A DNA stretch of 64,000 bases from an uncultured Bacilli bacterium (GTDB lineage: Bacteria > Bacillota_I > Bacilli_A > RF39 > UBA660), in NCBI GenBank assembly GCA_934096105.1, contig CAKOLH010000005.1, forward strand, positions 5,844 to 69,843. The letters run 5' to 3'. Positions within the stretch are counted from its first letter, which is position 1. Each line of letters opens with the position of its first letter. The notes under the pieces were generated by a model that saw only the letters and a list, made by a program, of their open reading frames with translations, was not told the origin of the DNA and ran no database searches. Made by a program: the position numbers and the translations under genes. Positions 8,380 through 15,742 of the stretch are shown one piece after another.

Positions 8380-10989
8380 ATGGAAAATGAAAATATAAAA
8401 AATGATAATAATGATATTAATGAACTTGTTGATAGAGCAATGAATGATATTAATCAAACCGATAAAAATGAAGAGACTAAAGATGAAACTGCTGAAAATT
8501 CTGAAATAGAAGAGGATAATTTTAATGGTGATTTTCATGAAAAGGATAGTAGTACTGCTAATGACATTGTTTCTGAGGTTAAGGATTCATTTATTGACTA
8601 TTCTATGAGTGTTATTACATCAAGGGCTATTCCTGACCTTAGAGACGGATTAAAGCCTGTTCACAGAAGAATTTTATGGTCTATGTATGAAGAAGGTAAT
8701 ACACCTGATAAACCTCATAAAAAATCTGCAACTACTGTTGGTTATGTTATGGGACATTATCATCCTCATGGTGATAGTTCTATATATGAAGCAATGGTTC
8801 GTTTGGCACAAGACTTTAACGAAAGATATATGTTAGTTGATGGTCATGGTAATTTTGGTAATATTGAGGGTGATGGAGCTGCTGCATATCGTTACACAGA
8901 AGCAAGATTATCTAAAATTTCTCTTGAACTTATTAGAGATATTAATAAAAACACTGTTGATATGGATGATAATTTTGATGAGACTAGTAAAGAACCAAGA
9001 GTATTACCAAGTAGATTTCCTAATATATTAGTAAATGGTTCAATGGGTATAGCTGTTGGTATGGCCACAAATATTCCTCCTCATAATTTAGGTGAAGTAA
9101 TTGATGGTTGTGTTGCATATATTGATAATCATGATATAGATACTTTGGAACTTATGGAGTACGTTAAAGGGCCTGATTTTCCTACTGGTGGTATTATACT
9201 TGGTAATTCAGGTATAAAAAAGGCATATGAAACTGGTAGAGGATCTATTACTATTCGTAGTAGAGCTGAAATAGAGGAACACAATAATCATAATACTATT
9301 GTTATTACTGAGGTTCCTTATGGTGTAAACACGATGGAACTTAAGAATAAAGTTGCTGAACTTGTTAGAGATAAAGTAATTGATGGTATATCTGATTATC
9401 ATACTGACTTAAAGGATGGGGTTAAAATAACTATTACTTTAAAGAGAGATGCTAATCCACAAGTTGTACTTAATAATTTATATAAACATACTAATTTTCA
9501 AATTTCTTATGGTATTATATTTTTAATGCTTGATCAAGGAGTTCCTAAAACTTTAGGATTAAAGGATATTATTTCTAAATATATTGATCATCAAAAGGAA
9601 GTTATTATCAGAAGAACTAGATTTGATTTAGATAAAGATGAGAGAAGAGTTCATATTTTAGAGGGTTATAAGATAGCACAAGATAATATTGATGAAGTTA
9701 TTAAAATAATAAAGACCGCTAAAAGTGATGTTGAGGCTAAGGAAAAATTGATGAGTCGATTTGCTTTATCTGAAATTCAAACTGATGCTATATTAGAATT
9801 GAAATTACGTCGTTTGACTGGAATGGAAAGAGAGAAGATTGAGGCTGAACTTGCTGATTTACTTCTTGAAATAGAGGAATTGAAGTCTATTCTTGCTTCT
9901 GAAGAAAAAGTTCTTAATATAATTAAGAAGGAATTATTAGATATTAAGAGTAGGTATGCTGATGAAAGAAGAACTCATATTGATATGACTGCTGTTGAAT
10001 ATATTGAAGATGAAAGTTTAATTCCTGAAGATAAGGTTGTTATTACTTTAACTAAGAAGGGTTATATTAAGAGATTATCTGCTTCTACTTATAAAACACA
10101 ACATAGAGGTGGTGTTGGTATTAAGGGTATGTCTACTAATGAGGAAGACTTTGTCGAACAAATTCTTAACTGTTCTACTCATGATTATGTCTTATTCTTT
10201 ACTAATATGGGTAAGGTTTATAGAGTTAAGGGTTATAAAATTCCTGAATATAGTAGACAATCTAAGGGATTACCTATTATTAATTTACTTAACTTAGAAC
10301 AGGGTGAGTATGTTACTGCATTGCTTAATGGCTCTAATGATAGTGAAGATAAGTATTTGATATTTGCTACTAAAAGTGGATTGATTAAGAGAACTGATTT
10401 GGCTGAATTTTATAATATTAGAACTAATGGTAAGAGATTTATTACTTTGAGAGATGATGATGAACTTATTTCTGTTAAGGGTACTACTGGTGATAATGAT
10501 ATATTAATGGCTTCTTCTAATGGTAGAATGGTAAGATTTAATGAAAACTCTATTAGAGTTATGGGAAGAGGCGCTTCTGGTGTTAGAGGTATTAATTTAG
10601 ATGGTGGTTTCCTTGTTGGTATGGAAGTTGTTAAACCTAATGAAGATGTTCTTGTTATTAGTGAATATGGTTATGGTAAAAAGACTCCTATTGAAGAATA
10701 TAGAATAACTAATAGAGGCGGTAAGGGTGTTAAGACTATTAATATTACTGAGAAGAATGGTTCTATTGTTTCCTTTAAGACTGTTACTGATGATAAGGAC
10801 TTGATAATTATCACTGATACTGGTATGATTATTAGATTAGCTGTTGATAAGATTTCTAGAATGAGTAGGGTTACTCAAGGCGTAAGACTTATTAATCTTA
10901 AGGATGAGACTAAGGTTAGTGGAACTGCTATTGTTGATAAGGACGATGAAGAACAGGTTTTAGAAGATATTAATTCAAAGAGTGAGTAA
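8380..10989 (+). CDS. gyrA: DNA gyrase subunit A with an acidic N-terminal extension
   Basis: The 869-residue breakage-reunion subunit of gyrase. The catalytic tyrosine is Tyr172 in the motif AAYRYTEARLS. The quinolone region HGDSSIYEAMVRLAQDF carries Ser and Glu at the positions usually mutated in resistant strains, so it looks wild type. The C-terminal half shows beta-pinwheel repeats, with a GyrA box seen as QHRGGVGIKG. Compared with E. coli GyrA the start is about 50 residues longer: residues 1-60 are rich in Asp, Glu and Asn before the canonical DSFIDYSMSVITSRAIPDLRDG. An AGGAGG ribosome site precedes the ATG. It ends at a terminator. Confidence 0.98.
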   Translation: MENENIKNDNNDINELVDRAMNDINQTDKNEETKDETAENSEIEEDNFNGDFHEKDSSTANDIVSEVKDSFIDYSMSVITSRAIPDLRDGLKPVHRRILWSMYEEGNTPDKPHKKSATTVGYVMGHYHPHGDSSIYEAMVRLAQDFNERYMLVDGHGNFGNIEGDGAAAYRYTEARLSKISLELIRDINKNTVDMDDNFDETSKEPRVLPSRFPNILVNGSMGIAVGMATNIPPHNLGEVIDGCVAYIDNHDIDTLELMEYVKGPDFPTGGIILGNSGIKKAYETGRGSITIRSRAEIEEHNNHNTIVITEVPYGVNTMELKNKVAELVRDKVIDGISDYHTDLKDGVKITITLKRDANPQVVLNNLYKHTNFQISYGIIFLMLDQGVPKTLGLKDIISKYIDHQKEVIIRRTRFDLDKDERRVHILEGYKIAQDNIDEVIKIIKTAKSDVEAKEKLMSRFALSEIQTDAILELKLRRLTGMEREKIEAELADLLLEIEELKSILASEEKVLNIIKKELLDIKSRYADERRTHIDMTAVEYIEDESLIPEDKVVITLTKKGYIKRLSASTYKTQHRGGVGIKGMSTNEEDFVEQILNCSTHDYVLFFTNMGKVYRVKGYKIPEYSRQSKGLPIINLLNLEQGEYVTALLNGSNDSEDKYLIFATKSGLIKRTDLAEFYNIRTNGKRFITLRDDDELISVKGTTGDNDILMASSNGRMVRFNENSIRVMGRGASGVRGINLDGGFLVGMEVVKPNEDVLVISEYGYGKKTPIEEYRITNRGGKGVKTINITEKNGSIVSFKTVTDDKDLIIITDTGMIIRLAVDKISRMSRVTQGVRLINLKDETKVSGTAIVDKDDEEQVLEDINSKSE

Positions 10990-11011
10990 GAGTAATTATT
11001 TACTCTTTTTT
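10988..11011 (+). terminator. Intrinsic terminator after gyrA
   Basis: AAGAGTAA / TTACTCTT stem with TTAT loop, followed by T's; it overlaps the gyrA stop codon. Confidence 0.8.
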
Positions 11012-11020
11012 GTTATGTAT

Positions 11021-11040
11021 ATTATTTCTCGGGAAATAAT
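11021..11040. promoter_or_regulatory. Noc-type binding palindrome 2
   Basis: ATTATTTCTCGGGAAATAAT: same 20-mer as at 6402 with one central C to T change. It lies between the gyrA terminator and the SRP RNA gene. Confidence 0.6.
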
Positions 11041-11063
11041 TATTATTAGATAAGATAAAATAT

Positions 11064-11095
11064 CTGAGATAGCAAACAAATGTTTGCTATCTCGG
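11064..11095. repeat. Strong 15-bp hairpin between gyrA and ffs
   Basis: CTGAGATAGCAAACA pairs with TGTTTGCTATCTCGG (one G-T pair) around a 2-base loop. No T-run follows on the plus strand, so it is not an ordinary terminator. Function unknown; it could be a cruciform or protein-binding dyad. Confidence 0.6.
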
Positions 11096-11109
11096 ATTGC
11101 TTACTAAAC

Positions 11110-11138
11110 TTGTATTTTTTGTAGAAATATGATATAGT
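11110..11138 (+). promoter_or_regulatory. Promoter of the SRP RNA gene
   Basis: TTGTAT (11110-11115), 17 bp spacer, TATAGT (11133-11138), placing transcription start near 11145. Confidence 0.7.
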
Positions 11139-11144
11139 GTTGTT

Positions 11145-11225
11145 GATACAACATTAATGGTGGAATCAAGTCAGGGGCGGAAGCCAGCAGCTTTAACATT
11201 TAATTAATGTGTGTATCTTTTTTTT
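11145..11225 (+). ncRNA. ffs: Signal recognition particle RNA, short 4.5S type
   Basis: The Ffh-binding helix is clear: GTCAGG on one side, a GGAA tetraloop closed by GGC/GCC, and AGCAGC on the other. The outer arms GATACA-ACATTAAT and ATTAATGTGTGTATC pair along about 14 bp, then a T-run ends transcription. At about 80 nt it lacks the Alu domain found in the long B. subtilis scRNA. Position before tadA and dnaX is conserved in Bacilli, which supports the call. Confidence 0.92.
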
Positions 11226-11226
11226 A

Positions 11227-11242
11227 TGTTCCACGTGAAACA
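11227..11242. promoter_or_regulatory. parS: parS site 1
   Basis: TGTTCCACGTGAAACA; followed at 11246 by a degenerate ATATTAACT. Confidence 0.9.
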
Positions 11243-11397
11243 TAAATATTAACTACTTTATTATTAGAAATATATCTACTATGTTATTATTATTATTTTA
11301 ACTTTTGTTAATAATATATAATATAAAACCGAATATTAAAAGTTTTGTTTTTTATGAAATTTATTTATATTTTTCATTATTATTATTTTATAACTTA

Positions 11398-11413
11398 TGT
11401 TCCACGTGAAACG
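11398..11413. promoter_or_regulatory. parS: parS site 2
   Basis: TGTTCCACGTGAAACG inside a longer dyad (AACTTA / TAAGTT arms); TTTTCCACA follows at 11418-11426. Confidence 0.88.
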
Positions 11414-11531
11414 TAAGTTTTCCACAGATTATTTATAATGACAAAAAGTAATTACTTAAGTTTATCTTTTGATTTTAATATATACATTAATAAGTAAGAC
11501 ATCTTACTTATTTTAATATTTATTAATATAA

Positions 11532-11547
11532 CGTTTCATGTGGAACG
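11532..11547. promoter_or_regulatory. parS: parS site 3 (degenerate)
   Basis: CGTTTCATGTGGAACG: the central CACGTG is altered to CATGTG, so affinity may be reduced. ATATCCACA follows at 11551-11559. Confidence 0.65.
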
Positions 11548-11687
11548 TAAATATCCACAGTTTTACTGGTTAGTATATATCTTTGTAAAACATATTATTT
11601 AGTGTTATTCATATTCTATTATATATTTGATTATTTAAATTTTACCTTACGCTTTTTTAACTATTATCATTTTAACAATGATAGTAA

Positions 11688-11703
11688 TGTTCCACGTGGA
11701 ACA
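11688..11703. promoter_or_regulatory. parS: parS site 4 (perfect palindrome)
   Basis: TGTTCCACGTGGAACA, identical to a consensus B. subtilis parS; TTTTCCACA follows at 11708-11716. Confidence 0.93.
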
Positions 11704-11844
11704 TGAGTTTTCCACAACTTTTGTATATAACCTTATTGTATCGTGTATTTTACATTTTTAATTATGTCCTCTTTTTATAAAAAAGAGTGAATTATATCAT
11801 TAATTTTGATTAAAATTAATATTTTTATTGTTTTAATTTATTTA

Positions 11845-11860
11845 TGTTTCACGTGAAACA
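11845..11860. promoter_or_regulatory. parS: parS site 5 (perfect palindrome)
   Basis: TGTTTCACGTGAAACA; ATATCAACA follows at 11864-11872. Confidence 0.93.
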
Positions 11861-12026
11861 TAAATATCAACAGTTTTTTATTTAAATGTATATATAAAAA
11901 TATAATTATTGTTAAAAATCTATTTGATATTATTATTAATGTACTATTTTAACCTAAAAAATAAAATTATTACATTTTTAAACTCATTCTTTTATAATTA
12001 ATTATATTTTTTGATAAATATAGTAA

Positions 12027-12042
12027 TGTTTCACGTGAAACA
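12027..12042. promoter_or_regulatory. parS: parS site 6 (perfect palindrome)
   Basis: TGTTTCACGTGAAACA; TTTTCCACA follows at 12047-12055. It lies exactly 339 bp after site 4. Confidence 0.93.
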
Positions 12043-12183
12043 TGAGTTTTCCACAATTTTTTGTATAGATTTATTTTATTATGCATTGCGTTTATTTATT
12101 TTAATGTATTTTTTATAAAAAAGAGTGAATTATATCATTAATTCTAATTAAAATTGGTATTTTTATTGCTTTAAATTGATTTA

Positions 12184-12199
12184 TGTTTCACGTGAAACT
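12184..12199. promoter_or_regulatory. parS: parS site 7
   Basis: TGTTTCACGTGAAACT, one base from perfect; ACATCAACA follows at 12203-12211. It lies exactly 339 bp after site 5. Confidence 0.9.
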
Positions 12200-12337
12200 T
12201 TAACATCAACAGTTTCTATGATTGAAGCAGATATATATAATACGATTATAATTAGAGTTATTTTGAATGTTATTATAAATATTATTATTTAATTTTCAAA
12301 TTTGTGTTTTACTAATTAATTTTACTAAAAAAACTGA

Positions 12338-12353
12338 TGTTCCACGTGAAACA
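12338..12353. promoter_or_regulatory. parS: parS site 8
   Basis: TGTTCCACGTGAAACA within TGATG/CATCA arms and followed by a T-run, so the transcript could also act as a weak terminator. No adjacent box; a reverse TGTTGATAT lies at 12371-12379. Confidence 0.9.
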
Positions 12354-12446
12354 TCAATTTTTTATTCATATGTTGATATGTAAAAAATTTATTATTATTT
12401 ATTTTTCTGATATACTTGTTGATAGAGATTGGAGTTGGCCTATATT

Positions 12447-12872
12447 ATGGTAGAAAAATATATGAAAATGGCACTTTCAGAGGCTAAAAAGGCTTATTGT
12501 AAAGATGAGATTCCTGTTGGATGTGTTATTGTGTATAAAAATGAGGTTATTGCCTGTGGATATAATGAAAAAGAGAGTAAAAATAGTGCAATTAGGCATG
12601 CTGAAATAGTAGCTATTGAAAATGCCTGTGGAAAACTCGAAACATGGCACTTGGATGAATGTGTTCTTTATGTTACTTTAGAGCCTTGTATGATGTGTTT
12701 AGGTGCTATTATTGAGGCTAGAATTAAAAATGTTTATTTTGGAGCAAAAAACAGTAACGAACAAATGTATGATAAAATTAAAGTTAAAAGCTTTGTAAAT
12801 CTAACTTTTGTTAACAATGAAGCATGTTCTAAAATTTTATCTGATTTTTTTGTAAATAAAAGAAAAAAATGA
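12447..12872 (+). CDS. tadA: tRNA-specific adenosine deaminase TadA
   Basis: This 141-residue zinc enzyme converts the wobble adenosine of tRNA-Arg(ACG) to inosine. The cytidine-deaminase fold motifs are complete: HAE with the catalytic Glu near residue 50 (IRHAEIVAI) and PCMMC near 80-84, which completes the zinc site. ATG 12447 gives the usual family start (EKYMKMALSEAKKAYCKDEIPVG); in-frame TTG codons upstream at 12429 and 12435 are less likely, although the GGAG at 12431 is rather far from the ATG. The order ffs-tadA-dnaX is as in Bacillus, but here the parS array lies between ffs and tadA. Confidence 0.95.
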   Translation: MVEKYMKMALSEAKKAYCKDEIPVGCVIVYKNEVIACGYNEKESKNSAIRHAEIVAIENACGKLETWHLDECVLYVTLEPCMMCLGAIIEARIKNVYFGAKNSNEQMYDKIKVKSFVNLTFVNNEACSKILSDFFVNKRKK

Positions 12873-12921
12873 TGTTTATATACTTGTTTTGTGGTATAAT
12901 TGATTATGAGGGAGGTAGTCT

Positions 12922-14592
12922 GTGAGTTATTTAGCTTTGTATAGAAAATATAGACCTGTTGATTTTGATAATGTGTATGGTCAGGAAGAGGTAGTAACTG
13001 TTATTAAAAATGCAATTAATAATAATATGGTTTCGCATGCTTATTTGTTCTGTGGTCCTAGGGGTACTGGTAAAACTACTATTGCTAAGATAATTGCTAG
13101 GATGGTTAATTGTGAAAATTTGATTGATGGCAAGCCTTGTGGTAAATGTTATAATTGTATTAACTTTCTTAATAGTAATGATATAGTGGAAATTGATGCT
13201 GCTTCGAATAATGGTGTTGATGAAATTAGAGAACTTAGGGATAAAATTAATCTTGTGCCTAGTAATGCTAAATATAAGGTTTATATTATAGATGAAGTTC
13301 ATATGCTCACTACTCAAGCTTTTAATGCTCTTTTGAAGACTCTTGAAGAACCTCCGGCACATGTTATTTTTATTTTGGCTACTACAGAGCCCCATAAAAT
13401 TCCACTTACTATCGCTTCAAGATGCCAAAAATTTAGATTTACCAAGATCAATTCAAAGAAGATTGTTGATAGATTAAGAGAAATAGCTAAACTTGAAAAC
13501 ATTGCTATTGATGAAGATGCTCTTTATGAAATTGCACGAATTTCTGATGGCGGAATGAGAGACGCTATTAATTTTTTGGATCAACTTGTTGCCTATGATA
13601 ATAAAACAATTACCCTTGATGATATCTATAAGGTAAATGGATCAGTTTCTTATAATGATATTTATTTATTACTCAAATCAATTGTTGACAATGATAAGGT
13701 TGAAATTATTAGATTTTTTGATACGTTTGATAGCAGTGGAAAGGATATTAATAAATTTGCTTCTGAATTAATATTGTTTTTAAAAGATGTAATTTTATAT
13801 AATAATGCTAAATTACTATCTGATATTGATATTAAAAATGAAAATATTATACTTGTTAATGATTTGTATGATTCTAAAATTGTTTATGAGTTAATTGAAA
13901 AACTTAATGAAATACAAAATTCTCTGAGAACTTCAACGCATGGCTGTATTTTATTTATGACTGCTATTTTGAAATTTTCCGATAATTATTTTGAGAATTT
14001 TATTGATAATAATTTAGAAAAAAAGGTTGTAGATAATACTACTAAAAATGAAAATAAAATTATTTCCCAGGAAATAATTAAAAAAAATATAAATAAAATT
14101 GAAAATAAGAATGAACAAATAAATGATGAGGCAAATATTGAAAATATTAACATCAGAATTAATAATGCTTTGGCTACCGCAAATAAGGAAAGCTTAAGTA
14201 AAATTAAAGAACAATGGTCTTTAATAGATGAGTATTTATATGATGATGTTTATTCTGTTGTTGCTGGATTATTAAAGGATTCTATACCTGTGGTAGCTTC
14301 TGAAAAATATATTATTGTTTCAAATAGTCTTGAATCTGTAGCCAACCGAATTAATGATAATTTTTCTTTGATAGATGAATTTCTTTTGAAAATATTTAAA
14401 AATAAAATTTTAATTGTTGGTATGTCTAATGATGATTGGAATGTTGAAAAAAATAAATATATTTCTAATATTAAAAATGGTATTAAATATATTGAAAAAG
14501 ATTTTATTAATACTGATAGGGTTAAAAATAAAAAATCTTCTGTTGATGAACTTATTGATTTAATGGGAGAAAATATAATAGAATATAAATAA
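12922..14592 (+). CDS. dnaX: DNA polymerase III subunit gamma/tau
   Basis: The 556-residue clamp-loader ATPase loads DnaN. The start is GTG with GGGAGG just upstream and an extended -10 (TGGTATAAT) in front. AAA+ motifs: Walker A GPRGTGKT near residues 45-52, a four-cysteine zinc module (C-x9-C-x2-C-x2-C) near 64-79, Walker B VYIIDEVHML and the SRC motif ASRCQKF. The C-terminal 190 residues are the less conserved tau part. An in-frame A AAA AAG heptamer occurs at 14019-14025, where a -1 shift would stop three codons later at about residue 370 (see findings). A Noc-type palindrome lies inside the gene at 14059. Confidence 0.96.
   Translation: MSYLALYRKYRPVDFDNVYGQEEVVTVIKNAINNNMVSHAYLFCGPRGTGKTTIAKIIARMVNCENLIDGKPCGKCYNCINFLNSNDIVEIDAASNNGVDEIRELRDKINLVPSNAKYKVYIIDEVHMLTTQAFNALLKTLEEPPAHVIFILATTEPHKIPLTIASRCQKFRFTKINSKKIVDRLREIAKLENIAIDEDALYEIARISDGGMRDAINFLDQLVAYDNKTITLDDIYKVNGSVSYNDIYLLLKSIVDNDKVEIIRFFDTFDSSGKDINKFASELILFLKDVILYNNAKLLSDIDIKNENIILVNDLYDSKIVYELIEKLNEIQNSLRTSTHGCILFMTAILKFSDNYFENFIDNNLEKKVVDNTTKNENKIISQEIIKKNINKIENKNEQINDEANIENINIRINNALATANKESLSKIKEQWSLIDEYLYDDVYSVVAGLLKDSIPVVASEKYIIVSNSLESVANRINDNFSLIDEFLLKIFKNKILIVGMSNDDWNVEKNKYISNIKNGIKYIEKDFINTDRVKNKKSSVDELIDLMGENIIEYK
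14059..14078. promoter_or_regulatory. Noc-type binding palindrome 3 (inside dnaX)
   Basis: ATTATTTCCCAGGAAATAAT: same 20-mer as at 6402 with one central G to A change, placed in the poorly conserved tau part of dnaX. Confidence 0.6.
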
Positions 14593-14608
14593 AGGAGATT
14601 GATAAAAA

Positions 14609-14905
14609 ATGAATTTACAAAATATGATGATGCAGGCAAGAAAAATGCAAAAGGATATTGAAAAAACAAAAAGTGAACTTGAAAGTAAGGAATATGAAGG
14701 CAATTCTCAATTTGTTACTGCAGTTGTTAGTGGAAATGGAAAACTAAAATCTGTTAATATTGATATGGAAGAACTAGCAAGTGATGATAGAGAAATATTA
14801 GAAGATATGCTGTTGGTAGCAGTAAATAATGCTATTGATAAGATGGAAAAAGATAAAGAAGAAAAATTTGGTAAATATGGCCAGATGTTTAATGGTTTGA
14901 TGTAA
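14609..14905 (+). CDS. ybaB: YbaB/EbfC family nucleoid-associated protein
   Basis: A small 98-residue protein with the family's N-terminal helix (NLQNMMMQARKMQKDIEKTKSELE) and the central GNGKLKSVNIDMEEL strand. YbaB/EbfC (YaaK in B. subtilis) dimers bind DNA with little sequence preference. Encoded between dnaX and recR as in most bacteria, with AAAGGAGA 13 bases before the ATG and 1 base separating it from recR. Almost certainly co-transcribed with both. Confidence 0.95.
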   Translation: MNLQNMMMQARKMQKDIEKTKSELESKEYEGNSQFVTAVVSGNGKLKSVNIDMEELASDDREILEDMLLVAVNNAIDKMEKDKEEKFGKYGQMFNGLM

Positions 14906-14906
14906 T

Positions 14907-15500
14907 ATGTATCCTAATAGTGTTAAAAATGTTATTGATTGTTTGAAAGATTTACCTGGAATTGGTGAAAAAACTGCTGAAAGGCTTGCTTTTTCTTTAA
15001 TTAACTTTGATAAGGATAAGCTTACTTTATTTTCTGAATCTATATGTGGTATTAGGGATAAACTTACTAATTGTCAAATATGCGGTAATATTTGTGAAGG
15101 CAATATTTGCCCCATATGTTTGGATAAGGAAAGAAATAATAATCTTATATTTGTTGTTGAAAAGGCTAAAGATATTTCTTTATTTGAAAAAATTAATGTA
15201 TATAAGGGAAAATATCATGTTCTTGGTGGTTTAATATCTCCGCTTGAGGGAATTGGACCTGAGGATATTAATATTAATAAATTAATTTCACGAATTGACG
15301 ATGATAAAGTAAATGAGATTATTCTTGCTTTAAAGCCTTCAATTGAGGGAGAGACTACTATGCAGTATATTAAAAAACTTCTTGAAAATAAAAGTGTTAA
15401 GGTTACTAGAATTGCTACTGGTATTCCAATGGGAACTGATATTGAATATATTGACCCTATGACATTGGAGTTTGCTTTGGAGGGCAGAAAAGACATATAA
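14907..15500 (+). CDS. recR: Recombination protein RecR
   Basis: At 197 residues this is the normal RecR length; it works with RecF and RecO in RecA loading at gaps. Motifs: helix-hairpin-helix DLPGIGEKTAERLAF (residues 12-26), a C4 zinc finger CQICGNICEGNICPIC (about 54-69), and the Toprim start FVVEKAKDI followed by YHVLGGLISPLEGIGPEDI and a late GTDIEYIDPMTLEFAL. It begins one base after ybaB. There is no clear ribosome site of its own, so translational coupling is likely. Confidence 0.97.
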   Translation: MYPNSVKNVIDCLKDLPGIGEKTAERLAFSLINFDKDKLTLFSESICGIRDKLTNCQICGNICEGNICPICLDKERNNNLIFVVEKAKDISLFEKINVYKGKYHVLGGLISPLEGIGPEDININKLISRIDDDKVNEIILALKPSIEGETTMQYIKKLLENKSVKVTRIATGIPMGTDIEYIDPMTLEFALEGRKDI

Positions 15501-15540
15501 TTTACTTTGTTTCATATAATTTCTTGGGTGAAATATGTTT

Positions 15541-15729
15541 ATGCTAAAAAAAATTCTTTTTTTGATAAGAAAATTTATATTTGGTGTACTATTTATTTAT
15601 GCTTTTAATGTTATTGTTTTTCCTATAAATGCTACAATTTCAATGAATATATTTACTATTTTAATTGTTTCTATTTTTGGATTACCTGGTATTATTGGCG
15701 TTTGTTTATTTTCTATTTTTGTTTTGTAA
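15541..15729 (+). CDS. bofA: BofA-like small membrane protein
   Basis: A 62-residue protein with two hydrophobic segments (about residues 4-25 and 37-60) and the BofA-type pattern: an Asn-containing first helix (AFNVIVFPINATISMN) then ILIVSIFGLPGIIGV. In B. subtilis BofA holds SpoIVFB inactive until the sigma-K checkpoint is passed, and lies just after recR as here. It is shorter than BofA (87 residues). ATG 15541 has better spacing from GGGTGA than ATG 15535. Similarity is by pattern and context, so function is inferred. Confidence 0.65.
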   Translation: MLKKILFLIRKFIFGVLFIYAFNVIVFPINATISMNIFTILIVSIFGLPGIIGVCLFSIFVL

Positions 15730-15742
15730 GGAGAGTAATATT

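Larger units (their letters stand above)
11226..12380. repeat. parS array: eight ParB sites, most with an adjacent DnaA-box-like 9-mer
   Basis: This 1.2-kb non-coding segment holds eight copies of the parS palindrome, with centres spaced 171, 134, 156, 157, 182, 157 and 154 bp. Six sites are followed after 3-4 bp by TTTTCCACA or A(T/C)ATC(A/C)ACA, and a seventh by a degenerate copy (11246-11254). The two kinds alternate. Sequence from about 11660 to 11880 recurs at about 12000 to 12220 with a 339-bp period, so the array partly grew by tandem duplication. No open reading frame of note. The likely role is a ParB/SMC loading centre next to oriC. Confidence 0.85.

Noticed and set aside
11226..12380. 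Regularly spaced repeats suggested a CRISPR array
   Set aside because: The repeated unit is a 16-bp parS palindrome at 134-182 bp spacing with related, not unique, spacers, and no cas genes are nearby.
15518..15540. ATTTCTTGGGTGAAAT near recR as a fourth Noc-type site
   Set aside because: It differs from the core in several positions and holds the bofA-like ribosome site; similarity is probably chance.
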